Shown here piece by piece: positions 46,979-56,957 of a stretch of DNA of 64,000 nucleotides. Source of the DNA: Chitinophagales bacterium (GTDB lineage Bacteria > Bacteroidota > Bacteroidia > Chitinophagales > Chitinophagaceae). Below the pieces are notes generated by a model. It ran no database searches. It was not told the origin of the DNA and saw nothing but the letters and a program-made list of their open reading frames with translations. The position numbers and the translations under genes are program-made. The first letter of the stretch is position 1; each line of letters opens with the position of its first letter. The stretch is from contig JAJPKJ010000063.1 in assembly GCA_021323755.1 (NCBI GenBank), positions 1 through 64,000 of the forward strand, in the 5' to 3' direction.

Positions 46979-48448
46979 CTAAGTTTTATAATTCATTTTG
47001 GTTACGATCGAGTCAACCACATTTTTTGTGAGCTCCAAAATGGGTTGAGGGAAAACCCCAATGGCGATAATGATGATCACCAAAACTGCCAATATAATTT
47101 TTTCATTCGGGTAAATGTCTTTTGCATTTTGTGTAAGCTCATTGGTATTCCCGTAAAAAACTTTTTGGATCATGTTCAACATGTACACAGCGGATAAGAT
47201 AATACAAACTCCTGCAGTAACTGTAAATACCACATTGTACGTTGTCGCCACCGAATTATAAATTCCACTGAACATCAGGAATTCTCCGACAAAGGCATTG
47301 GTAAGGGGTAAGGCGACATTAGCCAGGGCAACGATCACCAATAGAATGGCGAGGGCAGGAGCTTTTTGCGCAAGTCCGCCCAGTTCAGAGATTTTGCGTG
47401 TGTGAAATTGTCTTTCAATGAGATTTACTACGACCCATAGCCCGATTATATTGATGCCGTGATTGAACATTTGTATCATGACGCCCTGCATGCCAATCTT
47501 TGTTGTTGCAAAAATGGCGAGGCACATCAGTCCGATATGGGCGATGGAAGAATAGGCAACCAGTCTTTTTAAATCATCCTGTTGCATGGCAATAAGGGAT
47601 GCGTATATCATACCAATAATGCAAAGCGCCGATGCGGTGTCCCCCCAGGCCCAGGTGCCAATGGGCAAAACAGGCGCTAACCACCTGATCACGCCAAATA
47701 ATCCCATCTTCACCATAATACCACTCAGCACCATGGTTACGGCAGTTGGTGATTGTTCGTATGTATCTGGCTGCCAGGTATGGAAAGGGAATATCGGCAT
47801 CTTGATAGCAAAAGCAATAAAAAATAACCAGAATAACCAACCTTGTGTTGCACCGGTAATTTTTGAATGAAGGGAATAAAATGAATCCAGAGAAAATGAA
47901 TGATTGGGGGTTTGTGTGTATAGGTAGATAATTCCCACAAGCATTAATAAGGATCCGGTGAAGGTGTAAATAAAAAATTTGAATGTCGCCTGAATTCTTT
48001 TTTCACCGCCCCATTGTGAACTGAGAAAATAAACGGGTATCAGGGCAAGTTCCCAGAAAAAATAAAATAATAATGCATCTGTTGCAACAAACACTCCCAT
48101 TAATCCTGCCTGCGACAGGAGCATTAGCGCATAAAAATTCTTTGCATTTTTATATTCATTTCTGTAAGTAGAAATAAAGATCACCGGGAAAGAAATTGCA
48201 GTAAGGAGAGATAAAATTTGAGATAATCCGTCAAGGCTTACGCTAAACCTGCTTCCAAGCCCTGTCAGCCATTCAGCGTCAAAATTCAGGTATGCTTTGC
48301 CGTTATATATCGATAATCCCGCAATGGAGACGAGTAAGGTAATGACTGACGAGAACAACGACCATTTCTTTGCGCCGTTCCCATTCCTGATAAAAAATCC
48401 AGCAAAACCGGAAATCAAAGGGATCAATATTAGTAGAACCGGAATCAT
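46979..48448 (-). CDS. nuoM: NADH-quinone oxidoreductase subunit M
   Basis: 489 residues, 14 helices. The antiporter signature is clear: FFWELALIPVYFLSSQWGG, KMPIFPFHTWQPDTYEQSPT, KRLVAYSSIAHIGL. Works in proton pumping at the middle of the membrane arm. Between nuoL and nuoN, tightly spaced (21 and 17 bases). Confidence 0.97.
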   Translation of the reverse strand: MIPVLLILIPLISGFAGFFIRNGNGAKKWSLFSSVITLLVSIAGLSIYNGKAYLNFDAEWLTGLGSRFSVSLDGLSQILSLLTAISFPVIFISTYRNEYKNAKNFYALMLLSQAGLMGVFVATDALLFYFFWELALIPVYFLSSQWGGEKRIQATFKFFIYTFTGSLLMLVGIIYLYTQTPNHSFSLDSFYSLHSKITGATQGWLFWLFFIAFAIKMPIFPFHTWQPDTYEQSPTAVTMVLSGIMVKMGLFGVIRWLAPVLPIGTWAWGDTASALCIIGMIYASLIAMQQDDLKRLVAYSSIAHIGLMCLAIFATTKIGMQGVMIQMFNHGINIIGLWVVVNLIERQFHTRKISELGGLAQKAPALAILLVIVALANVALPLTNAFVGEFLMFSGIYNSVATTYNVVFTVTAGVCIILSAVYMLNMIQKVFYGNTNELTQNAKDIYPNEKIILAVLVIIIIAIGVFPQPILELTKNVVDSIVTKMNYKT

Positions 48449-48469
48449 ATTTTTAATTAAAATGCTGAG

Positions 48470-50365
48470 TTATTTTTTTAAAATGATCTGAATCACGAAC
48501 AAGATCACAATGCCCAATACCATCATCAACACATAACCCCCGACCTGGCCGCTTTGTAAAAGTCTCAATTGCCGGCTGCCGTACTGAATGGTTCTCCCGA
48601 CTCCATTTACAATCCCATCAACAATTGATTTTTCAAAAACATCATTCAGGAATTTACCAAATGCATTAATGGGTCTTAGGATCATTGCCTCATACAATTC
48701 ATCAACATACCATTTGTTCGATAATATTTTTGCTAAACCTTGCGGTTCATCAAGCTCAGGATTATTGCTGAATTTCCGCCATGCATAGATTGTCCCGATC
48801 AACGCAACAGCAACTGAGATAGCCATCAGGGTTAGTTCCATTGAATTACTCAACTCAGGCGTTTGTTTGAGGCTTTCTGATTTTTCAAAGATCGGTGACA
48901 AGAAATTATGGAGGATATGAGCATCTTTTGCGAACACCTGCGGAATGCCGACAAAACCTGCGATCACAGCCAGGATGGCCAGAATGATCAACGGAATGGT
49001 GATTGCAGAAGGGCTTTCGTGCAAGTGATGTTCCTGTTCACGTGTACCACGAAAATTTCCAAGAAAAGTTGTTGCATATAAGCGGAACATATAAAATGCT
49101 GTCATCAATGCCGTGATTACTCCAACAACAAAATAAATGGGGTTCCTGGCATAAGCGGCAGCCAATATTTCATCTTTTGAAAAGAAACCGGAGAAAGGCG
49201 GAATGCCGGCAATCGCCAGACACGCTAATAAAAAAGTGATGTGGGTAATGGGCATGAATTTTTTTAAAGCCCCCATTTTCCGGATATCCTGTTCATGCAA
49301 TGCATGAATGACAGAACCGGCACCAAGAAATAAAAGCGCTTTGAAGAATGCATGGGTCATCACATGGAACACGGCGCCGGTATAGGCTCCAACGCCTAAT
49401 CCCAAGAACATATATCCCAACTGACTGACCGTCGAATAAGCCAGCACTTTTTTAATATCATTTTGTTTGAGTGCAATGGTCGCAGCGAAAAAAGCAGTTG
49501 CCAATCCAATAATGGCGACGACAGTTTGCGAAATTGGAGAAAGGGTGTACATCACGTTGCTGCGCGCGATCATATAAATGCCTGCGGTAACCATGGTTGC
49601 CGCATGTATCAAAGCAGAAACGGGGGTAGGCCCCGCCATAGCATCGGGAAGCCAGGTGTACAAAGGAATTTGCGCAGATTTTCCGGTTGCGCCGACGAAT
49701 AGCAATAAAGTGATCCCGGTTAATATTCCGACTGATGTTCCGGGAGCCTTTGCAAAGACCTCAGCAAAATTTACCGAACCAAATTGATTGATCATCCAAA
49801 ATACAGCGATCAAAAAACCAAGGTCACCAATGCGATTCATGATGAATGCTTTTTTAGCCGCATCATCATATTGGGTATTCTTGAACCAATATCCGATCAA
49901 TAGATAAGAACATAATCCTACCCCTTCCCAACCGATGAACATGATCACATAATTCGCGCCCAACACAAGTATCAGCATCGAGAAGACAAATAAATTCAGG
50001 TAAGAGAAATATCGCGCGTAATGTTCATTCTCTTCATCGTGCATATAAGATGTTGAATAAAGATGAATGAGAAAACCCACGCCGGTTATGATCAATAAGA
50101 ATAAGATGGAAAGCTGGTCAACCTGGAATGAAAATGGAATTTGTAATTTATCGACATTAATAAAATCGAAGAGCTTGACTATAACCGTATCAAAACCTGC
50201 TTTTCTGGTATCAGAAAAAATGGTCAGGCTCACAATAAAGGAAGCCAGAATAGTTCCGCAACCAATAATGCCGGTCAATGATTTGGACAAAGATTTCCTG
50301 AATAAGCCATTGATCAAAAAACCGATCAGCGGAAATAAAGGAACCAAATAAACTAATTTACTCAT
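48470..50365 (-). CDS. nuoL: NADH-quinone oxidoreductase subunit L
   Basis: 631 residues from ATG at 50365 (MSKLVYLVPLFPLIG), preferred over an upstream in-frame start because it fits the family start. Antiporter domain with GWEGVGLCSYLLIGYW, KSAQIPLYTWLPDAMAGPTPVSALIHAATMV and the long lateral helix and C-terminal tail (about 520-631). Distal pump module. 88-base spacer to nuoK. Confidence 0.97.
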   Translation of the reverse strand: MSKLVYLVPLFPLIGFLINGLFRKSLSKSLTGIIGCGTILASFIVSLTIFSDTRKAGFDTVIVKLFDFINVDKLQIPFSFQVDQLSILFLLIITGVGFLIHLYSTSYMHDEENEHYARYFSYLNLFVFSMLILVLGANYVIMFIGWEGVGLCSYLLIGYWFKNTQYDDAAKKAFIMNRIGDLGFLIAVFWMINQFGSVNFAEVFAKAPGTSVGILTGITLLLFVGATGKSAQIPLYTWLPDAMAGPTPVSALIHAATMVTAGIYMIARSNVMYTLSPISQTVVAIIGLATAFFAATIALKQNDIKKVLAYSTVSQLGYMFLGLGVGAYTGAVFHVMTHAFFKALLFLGAGSVIHALHEQDIRKMGALKKFMPITHITFLLACLAIAGIPPFSGFFSKDEILAAAYARNPIYFVVGVITALMTAFYMFRLYATTFLGNFRGTREQEHHLHESPSAITIPLIILAILAVIAGFVGIPQVFAKDAHILHNFLSPIFEKSESLKQTPELSNSMELTLMAISVAVALIGTIYAWRKFSNNPELDEPQGLAKILSNKWYVDELYEAMILRPINAFGKFLNDVFEKSIVDGIVNGVGRTIQYGSRQLRLLQSGQVGGYVLMMVLGIVILFVIQIILKK

Positions 50366-50453
50366 AATGTTAATCGTTACGAGCTGCACGATGCCGGTAA
50401 CCAGTGACAAGCAACCTGCAACTGATAGTTGGAATTTTCAATTTTTGTTTCCT

Positions 50454-50783
50454 CTAATGTTTCAACCTGTTCAAAAAATTCACATCAATAGAATGTGTGT
50501 TTCTATACATCATCACAATGATTGCCAATCCAACACTCACTTCTGCAGCCGCAACCACCATTATAAAAAAAACAAAAATTTGCCCGTTTATGCCTGCATT
50601 CGGATCTACTTTGGCCAATGCCAGATGATGCATTTTTGAAAATGCAACCAACAATAAATTCACTGCATTTAGCATCAATTCAACACACATAAAAATAATG
50701 ATCGCATTGCGGCGGGTTAACACTCCGGCAACACCAATGCAAAACAAGGCAACCGCCAGAAATATGTAATAGTTAATAGGCAT
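50454..50783 (-). CDS. nuoK: NADH-quinone oxidoreductase subunit K
   Basis: 109 residues, three membrane helices. Key glutamates in the helices are present ([14 protein letters not shown] and [10 protein letters not shown]). Small core membrane subunit, partner of NuoJ and NuoA. Confidence 0.96.
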   Translation of the reverse strand: MPINYYIFLAVALFCIGVAGVLTRRNAIIIFMCVELMLNAVNLLLVAFSKMHHLALAKVDPNAGINGQIFVFFIMVVAAAEVSVGLAIIVMMYRNTHSIDVNFLNRLKH

Positions 50784-50853
50784 AATTTTTAATTTCCCAA
50801 TTTGAAGATTTCTTTATTACGCAATTGAACCATTGTTTCATTTTCCAATATGA

Positions 50854-51354
50854 TTAATCTTTCTTTCCGATCACTACAGCCCCAACCATTGCGCTCAAAA
50901 ACAACACGCTGCTTATTTCAAAAGGTATCACGTAATCGTTGAACAGGGCGATCCCCAGATTATGGATCAAGCCAATATCTCCACTGTTGACTTCTGCAAT
51001 TTGATTTTTCAGATCTGCATTCTTGAGGGCTGCAACAAAAACCAACAACAATGCACCTCCGGCAATAACACCGGCGATCTTTAACCATTTATTTTTTTGC
51101 GGTTCCGCATCAGCATTCAGATTCATCAGCATGATCACAAATAAAAATAGCACCATGATGGCGCCAGCATAAACGATCAAATTAACGATCGCGAGAAACT
51201 GTGCGTTCAACAATATATAATGTCCGGAAATAGCAAAGAAGACGATAATGAGCCACAGCACACTGTGCACGGGATTTTTGCTCACCACAACCATAATAGC
51301 GCTCAGGATAGCCAGAACGCTTAAAAACCAAAATAAAATCTGTGTAGTTCCCAT
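50854..51354 (-). CDS. nuoJ: NADH-quinone oxidoreductase subunit J
   Basis: 166 residues from ATG 51354 (a TTG two codons upstream is the other option). Five helices; the family helix 3 reads IVNLIVYAGAIMVLFLFVIMLMN with the glycine/pi-bulge segment important for coupling. Separated from nuoI by an AT-rich linker. Confidence 0.96.
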   Translation of the reverse strand: MGTTQILFWFLSVLAILSAIMVVVSKNPVHSVLWLIIVFFAISGHYILLNAQFLAIVNLIVYAGAIMVLFLFVIMLMNLNADAEPQKNKWLKIAGVIAGGALLLVFVAALKNADLKNQIAEVNSGDIGLIHNLGIALFNDYVIPFEISSVLFLSAMVGAVVIGKKD

Positions 51355-51415
51355 TAGCAATTAGATATACGATTTTGGATTTATGTATTATTAATTATTC
51401 ATTAATAATGGTCAA

Positions 51416-51949
51416 TTATTTATTTCCTCTTGCTTTTGCATACTCTTCGGGTTGCGTTTTCGGATCCGGAATAAGCAATTCATCTTTACCATAAATAAAT
51501 CCTTTTCTTGTATAGTTAGATGGTGCAAAGGTCTCTGACAGATAAATGGCATCTTTCGGGCATGCCTCTTCGCATAATCCACAAAAAATGCAGCGTAACA
51601 TATTGATCTCATATTTGGCTGCATACTTTTCTTCACGGTACAGTTTTTCTTCTCCGGGCAACCGTTCTGCGGCTTCCATGGTTATTGCTTCTGCCGGGCA
51701 GGCAACTGCACATAACCCGCAGGCAGTGCAACGCTCACGACCTTCTTCATCACGATTCAGCACATGCAATCCGCGAAATACCGGGCTGAATGGTCTTTGT
51801 TTTTCCGGATAATTTATGGTTGGTCTTTTTTTGAAAATATGACCAAAAGTAATGGACATTCCCTGGGCGATGGCAGGAAGATATAATCTTTCCCATACCG
51901 TCATCGGTTTGCGCTCTACTACTTTCGCTTTGTTTGTTAATGCCTGCAT
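51416..51949 (-). CDS. nuoI: NADH-quinone oxidoreductase subunit I
   Basis: 177 residues. Two 4Fe-4S motifs: CTACGLCAVACPAEAI and CIFCGLCEEACPKDAI, housing clusters N6a and N6b that connect the peripheral arm to N2. An N-terminal amphipathic region binds the membrane arm. Slightly long N- and C-termini. Belongs to the operon. Confidence 0.97.
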   Translation of the reverse strand: MQALTNKAKVVERKPMTVWERLYLPAIAQGMSITFGHIFKKRPTINYPEKQRPFSPVFRGLHVLNRDEEGRERCTACGLCAVACPAEAITMEAAERLPGEEKLYREEKYAAKYEINMLRCIFCGLCEEACPKDAIYLSETFAPSNYTRKGFIYGKDELLIPDPKTQPEEYAKARGNK

Positions 51950-52037
51950 ATTAAAAGAGTTTGCAAAAATATTTTTCTCAACTCAACTTGCCAATTAAAT
52001 TTAATCGGGAGATTTTTGATCTCTCCGATCACTTGTT

Positions 52038-53102
52038 TTAGAAATGCCAATCGTTTGCTTTGAGCAATACGATAAAGCCTGTTATTACCATATTTATCAA
52101 AGCCAATGGGATCAACCCTTTCCAGCCCAAGCGCATCAGCTGATCATATCGGAAGCGTGGGATGGTCCATCTCACCCAAATAAAAAAGAAAATAAAAAAT
52201 GCCACTTTCACAAATAAACTCAGTCCTTGTAAAATCGCTAATAAGTTTTGCCCGTGCGCGTCTCCGAACGATGCATCATTTATGAAGGGGATATCATAAC
52301 CACCAAAGAATAATGTTGCCATTACTGCGCTGCTGATAAACATGTTCACATATTCAGCAAACAAATAAAATCCCAATTTCATTGAGGAATATTCCTGGTG
52401 ATAACCAAAATTCAATTCGCTTTCAGCTTCGGAAAGATCAAAAGGCGTGCGGTTGCATTCAGCAAAAGCACAAACTAAAAAAATCAGGAATCCAAGTGGT
52501 TGGTAAACGATATTCCACAGGTGATCCTGTTGTTGTTCCACTATTGTCTTTAAACTTAAGGAGCCGGTGAGCATCAATAAGGCGATAATGGACAATCCCA
52601 TCGCCAGTTCGTAGGAAATGATCTGTGAGGCGCCGCGAATTGCGGCCATCAATGAAAATTTATTATTCGATGCCCAGCCGCCGATCATTATTCCGTAGAC
52701 TCCCATGCTCACTACACCAAAGATGTAGAGGATACCAATATTAATGTCGGCGATCTGAAGATCAATATTTCTTCCGAAGAGTTCCAAATGGCTGCTCCAT
52801 GGGATCACCGCGCTTGTCATCATCGCCGTGAGCATCGCCAATCCCGGGCCAAGTACAAAGAGAAACCCGTTTGACAGATTGGGAATGATCTCTTCTTTCA
52901 TAAATAATTTCAATCCATCTGCCAGCGGCTGTAAAATGCCAAAAATGCCGGCACGATTCGGACCGCGCCTGTCTTGTATCAATGCCGCAACCTTGCGCTC
53001 AGCCCATGTTGAATACATGGCAACCACCAATGATAAACTAATGATGGCAGCAATCAAAATGCTTTTCTCTAAAATAAAAAACCAATCGATACCAAGTAGC
53101 AT
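52038..53102 (-). CDS. nuoH: NADH-quinone oxidoreductase subunit H
   Basis: 354 residues with eight or nine helices. Family marks: RRGPNRAGIFGILQPLADGLKLF, then CAFAECNRTPFDLSEAESELNFGYHQEY, carrying the acidic residues near the quinone chamber. Links the quinone site to proton pumping. Confidence 0.97.
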   Translation of the reverse strand: MLLGIDWFFILEKSILIAAIISLSLVVAMYSTWAERKVAALIQDRRGPNRAGIFGILQPLADGLKLFMKEEIIPNLSNGFLFVLGPGLAMLTAMMTSAVIPWSSHLELFGRNIDLQIADINIGILYIFGVVSMGVYGIMIGGWASNNKFSLMAAIRGASQIISYELAMGLSIIALLMLTGSLSLKTIVEQQQDHLWNIVYQPLGFLIFLVCAFAECNRTPFDLSEAESELNFGYHQEYSSMKLGFYLFAEYVNMFISSAVMATLFFGGYDIPFINDASFGDAHGQNLLAILQGLSLFVKVAFFIFFFIWVRWTIPRFRYDQLMRLGWKGLIPLALINMVITGFIVLLKANDWHF

Positions 53103-53150
53103 GTTCTTTTTATTTTAATTACCAATCAATAGTCATTAATTAATAATTCC

Positions 53151-54248
53151 TCATTTATTATTTTCTATAAAATCAGTAGAGTGTGCTGGTCCTTCGATCT
53201 TGGATAAATCTCTTCCAGGTTCATTCACTTGACTCACACTATGAATATCCATAAACAATCTTGGCTTTCGTCCATCGAGCACATCATACAAAACTTCCTG
53301 TGGTTTTTGTACGCCTACATAATGACCCTGTGCGATCACTGAATGCCGATTTATCATTGTGGGACCTTCGATTGTCCAATCGCTTGTTTTCTTTTTTTCA
53401 AACCTGCATTCATTGCAAATCCAGTCTTCCACTTCGCCCCATTGATCTTTTCTTGCGGTTACCCGGAATACTTCTTCGCCGCGATTCCATAATGTTACCT
53501 TACCGCTACATTTTGGATTACTGCATTGGCGATGCGCGTCCAATGGTTTTAAGAACCACACGCGATTTTTGAAGCGAAAAGTTTTATCAGTCAAAGCGCC
53601 GACCGGGCAAACATCAATTACGTTGCCAATAAAATCATGATCGAGGGATTTTTGAATATAAGTGGCGATCTCGGCGTGATCGCCTCTGTCCAGGATTCCA
53701 TGGACTCTTTTTTCGGTAAGCTGATCGGCGGTATATACACAACGGAAGCACATAATGCATCTTGTCATGTGCAATTGGATATAAGGACCGAGGTCATGTT
53801 TTTCGAAGGTTCTTCTCGGAAATTCATAACGTGTCCCTTCTTTTCCATGTTCGTAACTCAGATTTTGCAAATCACATTCGCCGGCCTGGTCGCAGATCGG
53901 ACAATCCAGTGGGTGATTTATCAATAAAAATTCTACCACTCCATTTCTTGCGTCGATCACTTTTTCACTGGTAATGTTTTTTACGATCATTCCATCCATT
54001 ACGTTTGTTCTGCAGCTGGCAACGAGTTTGGGCATTGGTCTGGGATCTGCCGTCGAGCCTGCGGCTACTTCCACCAAACAGGTGCGACACTTGCCCCCAC
54101 TACCTTTAAGCCTGGTGTAATAACACATCGCCGGCGGAGCAACATCGCCCCCAATTTTCCGTGCGGCTTGCAGGATAGAAGTTCCCGCCTCCACTTCAAT
54201 GGTGATGTTGTCAATGGTTACTTTAAATAATTTAGGTGCGTCAGCCAT
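53151..54248 (-). CDS. nuoG: Short NuoG-like subunit (iron-sulfur part only)
   Basis: 365 residues from ATG at 54248; a longer frame would overlap nuoF and lacks conservation. It has the 2Fe-2S domain (CYYTRLKGSGGKCRTCLVEV ... SCRT), the His-ligated 4Fe-4S motif HPLDCPICDQAGEC and CIMCFRC ... CPVGAL, then two pairs of Cys (CSNPKC, CNEC). The large molybdopterin-like domain of E. coli NuoG (908 residues) is absent. Short NuoG is common in Bacteroidota, so this is not a truncation by mutation. Confidence 0.95.
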   Translation of the reverse strand: MADAPKLFKVTIDNITIEVEAGTSILQAARKIGGDVAPPAMCYYTRLKGSGGKCRTCLVEVAAGSTADPRPMPKLVASCRTNVMDGMIVKNITSEKVIDARNGVVEFLLINHPLDCPICDQAGECDLQNLSYEHGKEGTRYEFPRRTFEKHDLGPYIQLHMTRCIMCFRCVYTADQLTEKRVHGILDRGDHAEIATYIQKSLDHDFIGNVIDVCPVGALTDKTFRFKNRVWFLKPLDAHRQCSNPKCSGKVTLWNRGEEVFRVTARKDQWGEVEDWICNECRFEKKKTSDWTIEGPTMINRHSVIAQGHYVGVQKPQEVLYDVLDGRKPRLFMDIHSVSQVNEPGRDLSKIEGPAHSTDFIENNK

Positions 54249-54280
54249 TCTTTGAATCAATTTAAATTGACAGAATAATA

Positions 54281-55636
54281 TTATGCAGTTGCAAGCTGTA
54301 ATGGTTCTGCGTAATTCGCCAGTCCGTAATTTCTGTTCAGGCACTCTACCGGGTTCTTCACATGCCATTCAAATTCATCTCGGAAATGCCTGATCGCTGC
54401 TGCAACAGGCCATGCTGCTGCATCACCCAGCGGACAAATGGTATTCCCTTCTATTTTTCTTTGAATATCCCACAGCAGGTCTATATCACTCATTTTGCCT
54501 TTTCCTGTATCGATATTCTTCAAAATTTTTTCCATCCATCCAGTTCCTTCGCGGCAGGGCGAACATTGTCCGCAACTTTCATGACGATAAAATCTTGCAA
54601 AGGTGTAAGTGTTTTTGACCACACATTGATCTTCATCAAGCACAATAAATCCCCCGCTTCCCATCATGGAACCCTTTGCAAATCCGCCATCCGAAAGACT
54701 TTCATAGTTCATTAACCTTGTATCACCTTTAGCAGTCTTTAATAATAAATTTGCCGGAAGTATCGGAACAGATGAACCTCCGGGAATGCAGGCTTTCAAT
54801 CTTTTTCCATTGGCGATGCCACCGCAATATTCTTCGCTGAAAATAAATTCTTCAACAGAAATCGTCATATCAATTTCATATACGCCGGACTTATTGATGT
54901 TTCCGCAAGCAGAGATCAATTTTGTACCCGTTGATTTTCCAACACCGATCTTCGCATATTCTTCTCCGCTGATATTAATGATGGGAACAACCGCAGCTAA
55001 TGTTTCCACATTATTGACAACGGTTGGCCTGTCCCAGGCGCCTTTTACTGCCGGGAATGGGGGTTTGATCCGCGGATTACCACGCTTGCCTTCAAGGGAT
55101 TCGATCAATGCGGTCTCTTCTCCACATATATAAGCTCCCGCGCCGCGATGAACATAGATCTCGCAATCAAAGCCACTACCTAATATATTTTTTCCCAGCC
55201 ATCCATTATTTTTTGCTTCGGTGATCGCCTGTTCCAGAATATCGATTATCCAGGCGTATTCTCCACGTATATAGATGTAGGTTACATTCGATCCAAGCGC
55301 ATATGAAGAAACGATCAATCCTTCGATCAGCAAATGCGGGATGAATTCCATCAAATACCTGTCCTTGAACGTTCCGGGTTCGCTTTCATCAGCATTACAA
55401 ACCAAGTGGCGCGGAACACCTTCGGGCTTTGCAATAAAGCTCCATTTCATCCCTGTGGGGAAACCGGCGCCGCCACGACCGCGGAGACCGCTCTTTTTCA
55501 CTTCGTCTGTGACCTGGTCCGGTGTCATCGACTTCAGCACTTTTTCCACGCTGCGATATCCGCCTTCACGGCGATAGACATCATAGAACCTGATTCCTTC
55601 GATGCCATCTTTTTCTAATAATAATTTTCTACCCAT
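54281..55636 (-). CDS. nuoF: NADH-quinone oxidoreductase subunit F
   Basis: 451 residues. FMN/NADH site with GLRGRGGAGFPTGMKW and NADESEPGTFKDRYLME; GAGAYICGEETALIESLEG; and the 4Fe-4S N3 ligands CGQCSPCREG with a distal CPLGDA. Entry point of electrons from NADH. Separated from nuoE by two unrelated genes and a 178-base linker, which is unusual. Confidence 0.97.
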   Translation of the reverse strand: MGRKLLLEKDGIEGIRFYDVYRREGGYRSVEKVLKSMTPDQVTDEVKKSGLRGRGGAGFPTGMKWSFIAKPEGVPRHLVCNADESEPGTFKDRYLMEFIPHLLIEGLIVSSYALGSNVTYIYIRGEYAWIIDILEQAITEAKNNGWLGKNILGSGFDCEIYVHRGAGAYICGEETALIESLEGKRGNPRIKPPFPAVKGAWDRPTVVNNVETLAAVVPIINISGEEYAKIGVGKSTGTKLISACGNINKSGVYEIDMTISVEEFIFSEEYCGGIANGKRLKACIPGGSSVPILPANLLLKTAKGDTRLMNYESLSDGGFAKGSMMGSGGFIVLDEDQCVVKNTYTFARFYRHESCGQCSPCREGTGWMEKILKNIDTGKGKMSDIDLLWDIQRKIEGNTICPLGDAAAWPVAAAIRHFRDEFEWHVKNPVECLNRNYGLANYAEPLQLATA

Positions 55637-55814
55637 TCTATTTGGCTTTTGGCTGATAGCTATTCGCTATTGGCTTTGTGTTTGCGGCTTTTATCCTTTG
55701 TGCACCTTCGTTACCTGCCGCTCTTTTATGGTAACAATTCTATTCCGCGATATACTAACGGCAATGAACAACCGATCTTGTTTCCCCCATTAAAATCCAG
55801 AGGCTGATTAGAAA
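55637..55814. repeat. Low-complexity linker between nuoF and its upstream cargo gene
   Basis: 178 bases with repeated words such as TTGGCTTTTGGC, TAGCTATTCGC and TATTGGCTTTG near 55640-55690, like the nuoC-nuoB linker at 59310-59345 (TAGCTTTTAGCTTTAGCC). No gene. Confidence 0.45.
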
Positions 55815-56522
55815 TCAACAAAAAACGGTTTTCTTTTTTTGACCGAGTTTTCCTGCACTCTCTACTTTTTCAATATAGGCAATCGCATCCGGCACTTTGC
55901 AGGCGGTGTTTCCCATATTCACTTTCACTTCGCCAATTGCTTTTGCAACTGCTTTAGCTTTTGACGTTAATGCAGGCACATAAGTTCCCACGGCAATCAC
56001 AAAATTATTCATCGTATGTCGCACACGATTTGGCATTGAATGAATCGTTTCTTTCACTTGTTTCAACATTTCCTCAATTTCTTTCAAATCCAAATCTTCA
56101 TTTTTTTTCAAGGCGAGGAGACAATTGTAGGTGCTCCATCCGGCAGCGGCAATATGTTCTTGTTTTGATTTTATCCATTTCACTGCCAATTCATGTCCGA
56201 ATTTACTTTCGGCAGCTGTCCAGGCTACGGTACACTCACTCAACATATGCCAGTTTGCTGTTTCAGCCCAATGCTGTAATTCTGCCTTACCCATTTTTTG
56301 CGGTTCGCTGATCAATCCGGCAAAATACATGGCATCTGCATTTCGGGTATCGAACAATTCCAGCGCTAAGGCATTGTCATGTTTTATTTTTTTCTGGATC
56401 AGTTTCATGTCACCCACTTTCACTCCGAAAAATTCACCTGTTGCCCCATGGTTCGCCCAGGTTTTTTTTGTTTGGGCTGTGCCCAATTTTTTTAGTTCAG
56501 TCATTACTTCTTTAGAAGTCAT
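55815..56522 (-). CDS. AlkD-like DNA alkylation repair protein (cargo in nuo operon)
   Basis: 235 residues, all-helical HEAT-like repeat protein: start MTSKEVMTELKKLGTAQTKK, GVKVGDMKLIQKKIKHDNALALELFDTRNADAMYFAGLI, WHMLSECTVAW. This is the AlkC/AlkD-like family, which removes alkylated bases from DNA by stacking against the helix. It ends 178 bases before nuoF and starts 9 bases after the VOC gene. No link with complex I is known, so it looks like a passenger that uses the operon's transcription. Substrate unproved. Confidence 0.85.
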   Translation of the reverse strand: MTSKEVMTELKKLGTAQTKKTWANHGATGEFFGVKVGDMKLIQKKIKHDNALALELFDTRNADAMYFAGLISEPQKMGKAELQHWAETANWHMLSECTVAWTAAESKFGHELAVKWIKSKQEHIAAAGWSTYNCLLALKKNEDLDLKEIEEMLKQVKETIHSMPNRVRHTMNNFVIAVGTYVPALTSKAKAVAKAIGEVKVNMGNTACKVPDAIAYIEKVESAGKLGQKKKTVFC

Positions 56523-56531
56523 TTTCTGAAA

Positions 56532-56942
56532 TTATTTTTTTTCAGTGCAATTTAACATCCATTCCACACCAAATTTATCGGTGAACATTCCGAAAAGGCT
56601 TCCCCAATATTGCTTTGCGAGAGGCATGGTAACGGTTCCACCGTTGGACAGGTTGTTAAAGATCTCATGTGTTTTGGCTTCATCATCCAGTCCGATCGTC
56701 AATTGAATATTTCCATGTGTTGAAAACGGAGATCCCTTCATTGCGTCAGAGATCATAATAACATTATCATCTCCAAATTCAATTCTTGCGTGCATGATCT
56801 TCTGTTTCCAATCATCATCACATGGCACCGGACTTTCTCCATAGCGACTAAGCATCACCACTTCTCCGCCTAATGCATCTTTATAAAAGTTTATGACGTC
56901 TTCAGCATTGCCGGCAAAATTCAGATAAGGGTTAAGTTTCAT
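56532..56942 (-). CDS. VOC/PhnB-like protein (cargo in nuo operon)
   Basis: 136 residues. PhnB-like: MKLNPYLNFAGNAEDVINFYK, IMHARIEFGDDNVIMISDAM, and WGSLFGMFTDKFGVEWMLN. Related by eye to the VOC protein of the ArsR operon (19702-20142): same opening NxxFNGNAED and same closing WGS-FG-F-DK-G-EW. It starts 15 bases after nuoE and 9 bases before the AlkD-like gene, so all are co-transcribed. Substrate unknown. Confidence 0.87.
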   Translation of the reverse strand: MKLNPYLNFAGNAEDVINFYKDALGGEVVMLSRYGESPVPCDDDWKQKIMHARIEFGDDNVIMISDAMKGSPFSTHGNIQLTIGLDDEAKTHEIFNNLSNGGTVTMPLAKQYWGSLFGMFTDKFGVEWMLNCTEKK

Positions 56943-56957
56943 ATTACATGAATTATA

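Noticed and set aside
53151-54368. A 405-residue version of NuoG starting at 54368
   Set aside because: It would overlap the end of nuoF by 88 bases and the extra residues are the antisense-free tail of nuoF in another frame; ATG 54248 fits the family start.
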